From Pararhizobium capsulatum DSM 1112 (GTDB taxonomy: Bacteria > Pseudomonadota > Alphaproteobacteria > Rhizobiales > Rhizobiaceae), in contig NZ_JAUSVF010000001.1 of assembly GCF_030814475.1 (NCBI RefSeq), positions 3,939,001 to 4,003,000 of the forward strand: 64,000 nt of DNA, written 5' to 3'. Positions 56,302-64,000 of the stretch are shown here, in pieces. The position numbers were made by a program, and so were the translations under genes. The notes below the pieces were generated by a model, which saw only the letters and a program-made list of their open reading frames with translations, did not search any database and was not told the origin of the DNA. How positions within the stretch are numbered: position 1 is the first letter of the stretch; each line of letters opens with the position of its first letter.

Positions 56302-56949
56302 TCACGCTTCCTGCGCAATGGTGCGCGCGGAAAAGACGATCTCTTCCGGTGTCGAACCGATCTCGATCTCCATGCCGGATTCTTCTGCTAGAAGAACGGT
56401 ATAGTAGGGTTGGATCGTATGGGCATCGACGGCTTCTTCCAGCGTTCCGGCCAGAAGCTCCACTAGCCTTGGCGGCACCCGCATCATCTTGCCCTTGGCG
56501 ATCAGCTTGAAAACCGCGTCGTATTCCGGATTTTCAAGGATGACATCCACCGAACCGCCACGCGGGATCGCGCCATAGGCGATCAGGAACAGATTGAGCA
56601 GCAGCTTGACCCGGTTCTTCGGAATGATGACGCGGGGCCCAGTCCAGCTCACTTCGGTCTTCTTTTCGACGGAAGCGAAATCGCGGGCGGCCTTTTCGGC
56701 CTCGCCGGTGTCGATCGATGCGCCAACCGAACCGGAAGCACCGAAAGCCAGGCGGGCGAATTTCAGCCGAACCGAGGCATTGAGAGCGCTGGTGCGGATC
56801 AGATCCATGGCATCGGCATCGGCACCGCCCTCGTCGAGCAGTTCCAGACCGTTGTTGATGGCTCCAACCGGCGAGATGATGTCATGGCAGACGCGGCTGC
56901 ACAGAAGAGCAGCCAGATCGGGACCGGTCAGGGTCAAATTCTTTACCAT
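56302..56949 (-). CDS. chpT: Histidine phosphotransferase ChpT
   Basis: A 215-residue dimeric phosphotransferase. The phospho-accepting histidine is H22 in SRVCHDIISPVGAINNGLEL; KFARLAFGASGSVG and the degenerate ATPase-like C-terminal domain follow. In Caulobacter ChpT passes phosphate from CckA to CtrA and CpdR. GAGGA lies seven bases before the start used. An ATG 42 codons upstream (57075) is also in frame and some annotations may prefer it. Confidence 0.93.
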   Translation of the reverse strand: MVKNLTLTGPDLAALLCSRVCHDIISPVGAINNGLELLDEGGADADAMDLIRTSALNASVRLKFARLAFGASGSVGASIDTGEAEKAARDFASVEKKTEVSWTGPRVIIPKNRVKLLLNLFLIAYGAIPRGGSVDVILENPEYDAVFKLIAKGKMMRVPPRLVELLAGTLEEAVDAHTIQPYYTVLLAEESGMEIEIGSTPEEIVFSARTIAQEA

Positions 56950-57225
56950 CGTCTTTTCCTCAAAGCCTAGTTCGGCTGCCTTTGCTGCGGCGGTCTGGTG
57001 CGCTTGCGTCGCAATCTCTCTAACGTACGAAGATTGCGCGGACATAGCGCCAGGATGAAGTTTATCGAAGTTCATAATGACACCACATTTGGTAAACCGA
57101 TTGTTAAGATGATCGGTTCAAATTGCTGCAATCAGCCGGGCACATGATCCCGCCCCCTTGAAACGCGGCAGCAGCCCGTCAAGGACGGCGTGGAGCGTTT
57201 CCGGTCCGCCTCATGGAGGATAGAA

Positions 57226-57816
57226 ATGCAGCCATTGATCACGCCCGCCAAGGCAGCCTGCCTGCGCATCGCCATCGCCTTTTTAGCCGTCCTCGGGTTC
57301 ATCGCTCCCACCAGCGCCCAGACCGCCGGCAACACGCAATATTCGATGCAGGAAATTGTCGATGCCGGCCATGGCTTCTTCGGTTCGACCTCGGGCGGGC
57401 TGGCAAAAGTGGTCGAACGCGCCTTCCAGAATTACGGTTTGCCGAATGGTTATATCCTCGGCCAAGAGGGTTCGGGCGCTTTCGTGGCCGGCCTCACCTA
57501 TGGCGAAGGCGATCTCTATACGAAGAACGCCGGGCAGCACGATGTCTTCTGGCAAGGCCCTTCGCTTGGCCTCGACTGGGGTGGTCAGGGCAGCCGCACG
57601 ATGATGCTCGTCTATAACCTCCCGAGCGTGCCGACCCTCTACAAGCGTTTCGGTGGCGTCTCCGGCTCGGCTTATGTCGTAGCTGGCTTCGGCATGACGG
57701 TTCTCACGGACGAAAATGTCGTGCTCGTTCCGATCCGCACAGGTCTTGGTGCCCGTCTTGGCGTCAATGTCGGCTACCTCAAGCTGACGCAGCAGCCGAC
57801 CTGGAATCCCTTCTGA
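57226..57816 (+). CDS. eipA: EipA-like envelope protein (DUF1134)
   Basis: A 196-residue exported protein: signal peptide ending SAQ (about residue 32), then AGNTQYSMQEIVDAGHGFFG, GLAKVVERAFQNYGLPNGYI, GPSLGLDWGGQGSRTMMLVY and LTQQPTWNPF, the DUF1134 pattern. EipA of Brucella is a periplasmic beta-barrel-like protein needed for envelope integrity. GGAGG lies six bases upstream. A start 12 codons earlier is possible but lacks a site. Confidence 0.9.
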   Translation: MQPLITPAKAACLRIAIAFLAVLGFIAPTSAQTAGNTQYSMQEIVDAGHGFFGSTSGGLAKVVERAFQNYGLPNGYILGQEGSGAFVAGLTYGEGDLYTKNAGQHDVFWQGPSLGLDWGGQGSRTMMLVYNLPSVPTLYKRFGGVSGSAYVVAGFGMTVLTDENVVLVPIRTGLGARLGVNVGYLKLTQQPTWNPF

Positions 57817-57974
57817 CGCTGCCCCCAAGGCCGCATCTGCCTTAAATCAGCCGGTGCAACCCGCAAAAATCATGATACTCTGATCGATAGAAATTGGCCG
57901 CACCCTGCGGCCGTTTCCTCAGACCTCCCCATCGGCACGGCGGCCAGACGCCGGCCCAAACCGAATGGCCGCCT

Positions 57975-59144
57975 GTGATCCAATTCCTGCTTCTGTTTTC
58001 TCTGGGTTTTCTGACGGCGGTCATGCTCGGCGTCCTGGTGGCGCCCCTTGTCTATAAACGGATCATCCGCTTTGCCGAAGACCGCCTGAAGGCGACGATG
58101 CCGCTCTCTCCCCAGGAGGTCCGCGCGCAGAAAGATGCGGCGCGCGCCGGCTATGCCGCGGAAAATGCCCGCACGGAACAGACCTTGAAGCGTGAACGCG
58201 AAAAGACCGTCGGCATCATGCTGGAAAAGGAAAGAATCCTGAAAAACATGCAGCGGCTTGCCGGCGAAACGGCGGACCTGCATGCCCATGTCGAAACGAT
58301 GAACGTGGAAGCCGGCGACTTTCGCTCGCAAGTCCGGCGCCTGGAACAGAACATCGACCGGCTGACCAATTCGCTTGCCGCTACGGAAAAGGGCGATGAT
58401 GCGAAGAAAGCGGAGATCTACACGCTCTCCCGACAACTGAACGCGGTTTCCATAGAAGTCGATAACCTGAAAATCGATCTCGCGGCACGTAACGCCGAAG
58501 CGGAGAACCTCAAGAGCCGCATTGCAAACTTGCGCGACGAGCGCGACGCCTCCCGGGCGCAGGCAAAGGGCGAGAGCAACAGGGCGCGCGAATTAGAGGT
58601 CCGCCTCGCCCGCGATGAAGCACGCTTGCGGCAGGTGGAGCAGCGTCTGAACCGCGAAACCGCCAGCAACGCCGACAAGGATGCGTTTCTGGAGCGCCGG
58701 GCCGCAGAAATCGATCGGTTGAAGCAGAAGCTGAAAGACAACAACAATGAACTTCGCGATGCGCTGAAGACCATGCGCGCGACAGGCTCGAACGGCGCGT
58801 CCCGCAAGGAACGGAAAGTGGTGACCGCCGGCGCTCCGTCGGGGGCAACCATTGAAACGGCCTCCTTCATTGGAACCCCATCGCCCGAACTGTCCTTCGA
58901 TCACGCTCGCAATCGCGTTTCAGCCCTGTCGGAGCGCCTGGTCAATGCCAAGGGAGAAACGCATGATGCGGCGCTTCGCGAGGAAATCGCTGACATTGCC
59001 GCTTCCGTGGTCGCCATGACGGCAGCGCGGGAAGGAGCCGGATCGCCAATCCACACGCTGCTCGACGGCGCTGCCTCCAAGACCGACGGAGATCGTCTCA
59101 GCCTTGCGGCCCGTGCTGCACAGCTGATGCCGCCAGAAGCCTGA
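57975..59144 (+). CDS. Membrane-anchored coiled-coil protein of unknown function
   Basis: About 389 residues. One N-terminal membrane segment (FLLLFSLGFLTAVMLGVLVA) is followed by a long charged coiled coil (residues about 60-285, rich in E, R, K, L, A) and a C-terminal part with FDHARNRVSALSERLVNA and EEIADIAASVVAMTAA. I do not recognise a named family. The start is uncertain: a GTG at 57975 places the membrane segment at the N-terminus; a TTG at 57894 would add 27 proline-rich residues. It may organise the envelope. Confidence 0.75.
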   Translation: MIQFLLLFSLGFLTAVMLGVLVAPLVYKRIIRFAEDRLKATMPLSPQEVRAQKDAARAGYAAENARTEQTLKREREKTVGIMLEKERILKNMQRLAGETADLHAHVETMNVEAGDFRSQVRRLEQNIDRLTNSLAATEKGDDAKKAEIYTLSRQLNAVSIEVDNLKIDLAARNAEAENLKSRIANLRDERDASRAQAKGESNRARELEVRLARDEARLRQVEQRLNRETASNADKDAFLERRAAEIDRLKQKLKDNNNELRDALKTMRATGSNGASRKERKVVTAGAPSGATIETASFIGTPSPELSFDHARNRVSALSERLVNAKGETHDAALREEIADIAASVVAMTAAREGAGSPIHTLLDGAASKTDGDRLSLAARAAQLMPPEA

Positions 59145-59155
59145 ATTGGCAAATA

Positions 59156-59983
59156 TCAGACGAGACCGTTGATCGTTGCGACCTGATGCAGTGCTATCCC
59201 GGTCGCAGTTGCCACGTTGAGACTGTCCAATCCCGGTCGCTGCCGAATGCGAGCCGTACGGATCGACGACAGGATCGATTGCGGAAGCCCCTCGCCTTCC
59301 GTTCCCATCAGCAGCGCGGTTCGCGGCGCAGGAGCGATATCACCGAGCTCCGTCGCGCCGCGGGGCGACAGACCCCAGATCACAAAACCTTCGCCCTGCA
59401 GCTTTGCCAGCATCGCCTCGATCGAACCCTCGCGGCTGTAAGGTACCGAAAGCACCGAGCCGACCGATACGCGGATTGCCTTGCGATACATCGGATCGCA
59501 GCAGGTCTCGTCGAACAGGATCGCATCCACCCCGAACGCGGCAGCATTGCGGAACATCGAGCCCATATTGTCGTGGTTGGAAATGCCGCACGCGGCAAGG
59601 ACGAGGCTACGCGGGCCAAGGCCGCCGATCAGCGTATCCATAGAAGGCACACCCGCACGTCGGCCAAGCGCCAGCACACCCCTGTGCATGTTGAACCCGG
59701 CGATAGCATCGAAGACAGCGGCACTGGCAACATAAACCGGGACTTCCTTCGGAAATTCGCAGAGCAGACCCCGCAGCCCGTCAACGCGATTTTCAAGAAG
59801 CAGGATCGCCTCGGCGGCTATGCCGCCGCCCGCCTTGTGCGCGGCTGCAAGCATGCGCAGGACGACCGTACCCTCAGCGATGAACAGCCCTTGCCGCCCC
59901 GTCAGATCGCGCTCGCGGATCGAAACGAAACCGGCGATGCGCTGATCTGCGGGATCATCGATGCGTTGAAGAGGAGTATCCAC
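59156..59983 (-). CDS. TrmH/SpoU-family RNA 2'-O-methyltransferase
   Basis: A 275-residue enzyme with the knotted SPOUT signature: AACGISNHDNMGSMFRNAAA (motif 1 Asn/Arg), LLMGTEGEGLPQSIL (motif 2) and DSLNVATATGIALHQ (motif 3). It uses SAM to methylate ribose in rRNA or tRNA; the target is not evident. The start is a GTG. It precedes nothing obvious functionally; its stop lies 11 bases from the convergent coiled-coil gene. Confidence 0.92.
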   Translation of the reverse strand: MDTPLQRIDDPADQRIAGFVSIRERDLTGRQGLFIAEGTVVLRMLAAAHKAGGGIAAEAILLLENRVDGLRGLLCEFPKEVPVYVASAAVFDAIAGFNMHRGVLALGRRAGVPSMDTLIGGLGPRSLVLAACGISNHDNMGSMFRNAAAFGVDAILFDETCCDPMYRKAIRVSVGSVLSVPYSREGSIEAMLAKLQGEGFVIWGLSPRGATELGDIAPAPRTALLMGTEGEGLPQSILSSIRTARIRQRPGLDSLNVATATGIALHQVATINGLV

Positions 59984-59997
59984 GACAGGTGGCAGCC

Positions 59998-60381
59998 TCA
60001 GTTCGTCTTGACGGCAATATCCGCAACGATGCGGCCGGCGGCGATATCGAAGACGATTGCCTTCTGCTCGCCGGTTGCGGTTGCCCCATAGAACAGGATC
60101 TGTCCGCCGGCAAGCGCAACATCGGCTACCACGAAACCGGCAGGAAGCGCTGCAACGCCGGAGATCGGCGCATCACCCGGGACGGTCACACCAGCAGTCT
60201 GCGGCGCCGGTTTGCCGTCCGTACGCGTCACCTTGTAGACAATCGCGCCAAGCACAGCCATAAGCATGACCAGCATGACACCGGCCGAGACGAGCTGTAG
60301 GCGAACCATCTTGCGGCGGACGTTTTCCATCACCGGATCGAGCGGCTTGTCTTCCTGTTCGTCTGGTTCCTGAAGCGACAT
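59998..60381 (-). CDS. Small single-pass membrane protein of unknown function
   Basis: 127 residues: an acidic N-terminus (MSLQEPDEQEDKPLDPVMEN), one membrane helix (LVSAGVMLVMLMAVLGAIVY, about residues 33-52) and a periplasmic part (AGFVVADVALAGGQILFYGA) resembling a small beta domain. It lies 14 bases upstream of the SpoU methyltransferase gene and is divergent from the pseudouridine synthase. No family recognised. Confidence 0.75.
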   Translation of the reverse strand: MSLQEPDEQEDKPLDPVMENVRRKMVRLQLVSAGVMLVMLMAVLGAIVYKVTRTDGKPAPQTAGVTVPGDAPISGVAALPAGFVVADVALAGGQILFYGATATGEQKAIVFDIAAGRIVADIAVKTN

Positions 60382-60414
60382 GACTGGCCTTACCCTGCGG
60401 GATTGAAAGAAGCG

Positions 60415-61446
60415 ATGAACGACCCCTTTAAACAAGCGGCAGCCAATAGGAAAGTCCTGACGGCAAACGAGGACGCAAGCGGCCGCATGGATGCATACCT
60501 GACCGAGGCGCTGGAGGGCGAGTTTTCCCGCAACCGGATCAAGGCCCTCATCGAGCAGGGTGAGGTCAGCGTCAACGGCAAGACCGTCACGGAACCGAAA
60601 AAGAAGGTGCAGCCCGGCGACATCTTCGAGATCGGCCTACCGGAACCTGAGGATCCCGAGCCCAAGGGCGAGGACATCCCGCTCGACGTGCTTTACGAAG
60701 ACGACGACCTGATCGTGCTCGTCAAACCTGCCGGCCTCGTCATGCACCCGGGCGCGGGCAACTGGACCGGCACGCTCGTCAATGCGCTGATCCACCATTG
60801 CGGCAACAGTCTTTCCGGCATCGGCGGCGTCAAGCGGCCGGGCATCGTCCACCGGCTCGACAAGGATACCAGCGGCGTGATGGTCGTTGCCAAGAACGAT
60901 ATCGCCCACCGCCACCTCTCCGACCAGTTCGCCGACCATGGCCGTACCGGACCGCTGGAGCGGGCCTACTATGCCATCGTCTGGGGACGTCCGCGCGGTC
61001 TGAAGGGCACGATCGACGCCCCGCTCGGCCGCGCCGGCGACCGCGTCAAGCGGGCAGTCAAGCGCGAGGACGCCGACGATGCACGGGAAGCCATCACCCA
61101 TTACGAGGTGATCGAGCGCTATCTCGAAAAACCCGATGCAACCTCGCTGGCGTCCATGGTCGAATGCCATCTGGAAACCGGACGTACTCATCAGATCCGC
61201 GTCCATATGGCTCATATCGGCCACCCGCTGATCGGCGACCCGGATTATGGTGCCGCTTTCCGCACCAAAGCCAATCTCTTGCCGGACAATGCGAAAGCCG
61301 TCGTCAATCGCTTCCCGCGCCAGGCCCTTCACGCCTTCATGCTCGCCTTCGAGCACCCGACGACCGGGGAAACCATGCGCTTCGAGGTGCCGGTTCCCGA
61401 CGACATGCAGGAACTTATCAAGGCGCTCAAAGGTGGCCTCGCCTGA
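60415..61446 (+). CDS. RluA-family pseudouridine synthase (RluD-like)
   Basis: A 343-residue enzyme: an N-terminal S4 RNA-binding domain (RMDAYLTEALEGEFSRNRIK, LIEQGEVSVNGK) and a catalytic domain with the motif VHRLDKDTSGVMVVA carrying the nucleophile Asp. CHLETGRTHQIRVHMAHIGH is the other signature. RluD makes pseudouridines in helix 69 of 23S rRNA. An in-frame TTG at 60403 is an alternative start. Confidence 0.93.
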   Translation: MNDPFKQAAANRKVLTANEDASGRMDAYLTEALEGEFSRNRIKALIEQGEVSVNGKTVTEPKKKVQPGDIFEIGLPEPEDPEPKGEDIPLDVLYEDDDLIVLVKPAGLVMHPGAGNWTGTLVNALIHHCGNSLSGIGGVKRPGIVHRLDKDTSGVMVVAKNDIAHRHLSDQFADHGRTGPLERAYYAIVWGRPRGLKGTIDAPLGRAGDRVKRAVKREDADDAREAITHYEVIERYLEKPDATSLASMVECHLETGRTHQIRVHMAHIGHPLIGDPDYGAAFRTKANLLPDNAKAVVNRFPRQALHAFMLAFEHPTTGETMRFEVPVPDDMQELIKALKGGLA

Positions 61447-61537
61447 AATTGCCGTACGGCGACAATGATTTTTTGATCGACGACGCATCCTTTGCGGACG
61501 TTCATGCGTTGAAAGACCATCGAAAAGGAGAAAACCG

Positions 61538-61795
61538 ATGGTCGATACTACGCAGATCAGAGAACATGCCGAAGTCATCAGCGCCGACGGCATCCACGTC
61601 GGCACTGTCGATCGCGTCGAAGGCGATCGCATCAAGCTGACCCGCAAGGACAGTGGCGCCGGTCACGAAGGCCACCACCATTTCATCCCCCTGGATCTCG
61701 TCACCAGCGTCGATGACAATCGGGTGCGGCTGAGTTCGAACAGCACGGACGTGGTTGGTCAGGAAGAAGAAGCCGACCGCTCGTCTATCCACTGA
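61538..61795 (+). CDS. DUF2171 protein
   Basis: An 85-residue protein: IREHAEVISADGIHVGTVDR and RIKLTRKDSGAGHEGHHHFI form the PRC-barrel-like DUF2171 pattern, and it has an acidic tail. GGAG lies nine bases before the ATG. Small proteins of this family are common in rhizobia and have no assigned role. Confidence 0.85.
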   Translation: MVDTTQIREHAEVISADGIHVGTVDRVEGDRIKLTRKDSGAGHEGHHHFIPLDLVTSVDDNRVRLSSNSTDVVGQEEEADRSSIH

Positions 61796-61964
61796 CCGTC
61801 TTGCAATAGATTTTCCGACCCGGCGCTCCTCTGAAGCTCGCCGGGTTGGATACATGAAATTTGCGACGAGGCCCTTGATATTCTCGTGATGGGCACGATC
61901 TAAACCCTGCAACCCACATGAAGAAAACGCAACGCTGGTATCACGTCGTCGTGAAACTGGTGTT

Positions 61965-61993
61965 CTTGAATCATGCTTTCGCCGTACTTATCT
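61965..61993 (+). promoter_or_regulatory. Candidate rpoH promoter (RpoH-type -35)
   Basis: CTTGAA (61965-61970), 17 bases, then TTATCT (61988-61993). CTTGAA is the typical -35 of heat-shock promoters, and the distance suits; the gene start is 77 bases further. The 275-base region has no other feature I can support. Confidence 0.4.
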
Positions 61994-62070
61994 GAGACAT
62001 CGTGGGGTCGGATAGACCCACATGCCCGGCCTGCCAGCAGGAGGCCGGAACGCGAAAGGGGGGTGCAATC

Positions 62071-62973
62071 ATGGCCCGCAGTACGATGCCGACAATCACC
62101 GCGGAAGGTGGTCTCAACAAATATCTCGACGAAATTCGCAAATTTCCCATGCTCGAGCCGCAGGAAGAGTACATGCTCGCCAAGCGCTATCAGGAGCATG
62201 ATGACCGCAAGGCGGCCCACCAACTCGTTACCAGCCACCTGCGTCTCGTCGCAAAGATTGCGATGGGCTATCGTGGGTATGGCTTGCCGATCGGTGAAGT
62301 TGTTTCCGAAGGCAATGTCGGACTGATGCAGGCCGTCAAGAAGTTTGACCCGGAGCGCGGCTTCCGCCTTGCCACCTACGCGATGTGGTGGATCAAGGCC
62401 TCGATCCAGGAGTATATCCTGCGGTCCTGGTCGCTGGTGAAGATGGGCACGACTGCCAACCAGAAGCGCCTGTTCTTCAACCTGCGCCGCTTGAAAGGCA
62501 AGATCCAGGCACTCGACGATGGTGATCTGAAGCCGGAGCATGTCAAGCAGATCGCCACGACCCTGAATGTTTCCGAGGCCGAAGTCATATCGATGAACCA
62601 GCGCCTCTCCGGCGATGCGTCGCTCAATGCGCCGATCAAGGCGAGCGAAGGCGAGAGCGGTCAATGGCAGGATTGGCTGGTCGACGATCATGACAGCCAG
62701 GAAGAAATGCTCATCGAGCAGGACGAACTGGAAAGCCGCCGCGCGCTCCTGGCAACGGCCATGGGCGTGCTGAACGATCGTGAACGCCGCATATTCGAAG
62801 CACGCCGCCTGACGGAAGATCCGGTAACGCTGGAAGATCTGTCGACCGAGTTCGATATCAGCCGCGAGCGCGTTCGTCAGATCGAAGTTCGCGCCTTCGA
62901 AAAGGTCCAGGGCGCCGTCCAGAAAGCTGCGCTTGAGCGCGCGCAGCAACTGCGCGTCATCGAAGACGCCTGA
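62071..62973 (+). CDS. rpoH: Heat-shock sigma factor RpoH (sigma-32)
   Basis: A 300-residue sigma factor: region 2 with LVTSHLRLVAKIAMGYRGYG and ATYAMWWIKASIQEYILRSW, the RpoH box NQKRLFFNLRRLKG just after it, region 4 with LEDLSTEFDISRERVRQIEV. AGGGGGG precedes the ATG. It directs RNA polymerase to heat-shock promoters. Rhizobia often have two rpoH genes; which one this is cannot be told here. Confidence 0.96.
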   Translation: MARSTMPTITAEGGLNKYLDEIRKFPMLEPQEEYMLAKRYQEHDDRKAAHQLVTSHLRLVAKIAMGYRGYGLPIGEVVSEGNVGLMQAVKKFDPERGFRLATYAMWWIKASIQEYILRSWSLVKMGTTANQKRLFFNLRRLKGKIQALDDGDLKPEHVKQIATTLNVSEAEVISMNQRLSGDASLNAPIKASEGESGQWQDWLVDDHDSQEEMLIEQDELESRRALLATAMGVLNDRERRIFEARRLTEDPVTLEDLSTEFDISRERVRQIEVRAFEKVQGAVQKAALERAQQLRVIEDA

Positions 62974-62998
62974 TCGCCTCGATGCATGCAAAAACGAG

Positions 62999-63030
62999 AA
63001 AAACCGGTCGGAGCAATCCGGCCGGTTTTT
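62999..63030 (+). terminator. Rho-independent terminator of rpoH
   Basis: AAAAACCGG (62999-63007) pairs with CCGGTTTTT (63022-63030), with CGGA/TCCG inside and loop GCAA, ending in a T-run 26 bases after the rpoH stop. Confidence 0.92.
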
Positions 63031-63031
63031 A

Positions 63032-63132
63032 CAGGATGTCTGGTTCAGATTGAACCAAACATCCTCCAGATTCTTTTGTTTCCGTTTGTCTTTTCGGGAA
63101 AACCGGTTTCCGCTTTTCCCTGACAAACTCTA
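63032..63132 (-). repeat. RIME-like dispersed repeat, copy 5
   Basis: Same orientation as copies 1 and 4: palindrome GGATGTCTGGTTCA...TGAACCAAACATCC (one mismatch), TTTGTTTCCGTTTGTC, GGGAAAACCGGTTTCC and the end CCCTGACAAACTC. It lies between the ends of rpoH and the gene at 63184. Confidence 0.87.
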
Positions 63133-63183
63133 ATGTCTGACTGACTTGCGATTGAGTACGGCCAGAGCAGACCGTTTCTCCGA

Positions 63184-64000
63184 TTACTGGCCGCTCGCCG
63201 CCGGTGCGCGACTCCAGGCCTGCAGCGCCTTGGTAAAGGCTTCCGTCCCTGCCGGACCCTTTTCCAGGGTCAGAAGTGCACGACGACCATTGCGATAGGT
63301 CAGGGGAACATCGACCCAGCTGCGCGTCCGCAGAAGCTCGGTGTTGGTCGCGACCGCCTCCGGATAATCGTTCAGCGCGATCATGTGGAAGTCGTCCGTG
63401 ATCTTGGCTGGCACGGCGATCAGGGCATCGCCCCGCGCCTGTTCTGTCTGCTTCATCGATACGCGCTGGACGCTGTCGATGCTGCCGCCTTCGAAATTCT
63501 CGGGCAACGAGAAGACAAACTCGATGACATGGCTTGCAGGCAGCGATGGGTCGGTGTTTCGCTTCAACGTCATCAGCGCCGTCAGGCCACGCTCGGGCAC
63601 GCTGATCTGCGCCTGAACCGTCGGTTCCGGCGGAGCGTCGTTGCCTGGAGATTCTTCCTTGAGTGACCAGGCAACCGTTCCCTCTATCGCCGTCGGCGAC
63701 GATTGGCCGAGACGCTCCTCGTAGAGGAACATCTTCTGAGCGCCCTCGGGAACTTGAACGTTTGCAGGGGTTGGCGACTGCCCGGTTCCCGTTGCGGGGG
63801 TTGTCGCAGCACCGGCTGCGGGATTGGTCGCGGTGGTGGCGGCATTGGCCTGGGCAGCCGGCGTTCCGGCTTCGGTCTGGGCAGCTACGGATTTGCCCTC
63901 GGCTTCGCTGCTGGCATCGCCGGTCGGCAAGGCAGCCGGACCGCTGTCAACCTCGGAGCCATCCGTCTGGAGGCGTTGCGTGAACTTCGTCGCACTGCTG
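63184..64000 (-). CDS. Conserved hypothetical protein, cut by the window end
   Basis: The frame is open to the last base, so the N-terminus is missing; 271 residues are visible. A low-complexity Ala/Thr/Pro linker (about 80 residues, AATTATNPAAGAATTPATGT) is followed by a folded domain: VPEGAQKMFLYEERLGQSSP, RGLTALMTLKRNTDPSLPAS, FSLPENFEGGSIDSVQRVSM and WVDVPLTYRNGRRALLTLEK. Such a linker suggests an envelope protein anchored before it. I do not recognise the family with confidence. Confidence 0.8.
   Translation of the reverse strand, partial: SSATKFTQRLQTDGSEVDSGPAALPTGDASSEAEGKSVAAQTEAGTPAAQANAATTATNPAAGAATTPATGTGQSPTPANVQVPEGAQKMFLYEERLGQSSPTAIEGTVAWSLKEESPGNDAPPEPTVQAQISVPERGLTALMTLKRNTDPSLPASHVIEFVFSLPENFEGGSIDSVQRVSMKQTEQARGDALIAVPAKITDDFHMIALNDYPEAVATNTELLRTRSWVDVPLTYRNGRRALLTLEKGPAGTEAFTKALQAWSRAPAASGQ

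Overview
The window is a 64 kb piece of an alphaproteobacterial genome, almost certainly a Rhizobiaceae member (Rhizobium/Agrobacterium/Sinorhizobium type). The reasons are: five copies of an approximately 103-bp palindromic dispersed repeat of the RIME type; a bioBFDA-bioZ operon preceded by a GntR regulator and BioR boxes (TTATCTATAA); the CtrA-ChpT-SciP cell-cycle regulators; an RpoH with an RpoH box; and a very high density of ABC sugar importers with ROK, GntR and LuxR regulators. Both ends cut through genes.

Region 1 (1-12.65 kb) holds two ribose-type (CUT2) ABC importers wrapped around three flavin-dependent monooxygenases: one DszA/NtaA-like and two DszC/SfnB-like. It looks like an uptake-plus-oxidation module for an organosulfur (or N-chelate) compound, and no described pathway that I know has this composition. 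Region 2 (12.9-20.0 kb) is a CUT1 sugar importer operon with a DUF5060 glycosidase-like protein and a divergent ROK regulator. Region 3 (20.2-28.3 kb) pairs a GntR-DapA-like lyase-enolase superfamily operon with a divergent peptide/nickel-type importer, probably for an acid sugar or related hydroxy acid. Region 4 (28.4-34.1 kb) has a small secreted protein flanked by direct repeat copies, a 1113-residue RTX serralysin-like protease and a lytic transglycosylase.

Region 5 (34.2-40.7 kb) is the biotin locus: bioR, bioB, bioF, bioD, a frameshifted bioA, bioZ, then an internally shortened PhnD-like binding protein. Region 6 (40.8-47.4 kb) is an frc-like CUT2 importer with an aldolase, a PfkB kinase and a ROK regulator. 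Region 7 (47.5-50.4 kb) is an arginase-ornithine cyclodeaminase pathway with an Lrp-type regulator, followed by a transposase relic and tRNA-Met(CAT).

Region 8 (50.5-64 kb) is core chromosome: mnmA, a LuxR solo, sciP, a small acetyltransferase, fliJ, ctrA, a response regulator, chpT, eipA, a coiled-coil membrane protein, an SpoU methyltransferase, a RluA-family pseudouridine synthase, rpoH and a partial envelope-type protein. The master cell-cycle regulator (CtrA), its phosphotransferase (ChpT) and its inhibitor (SciP) lie within 4 kb of each other.

All calls come from reading the sequence and translated frames by eye. No database search was run, so family names rest on recognisable motifs and substrate assignments are inference.
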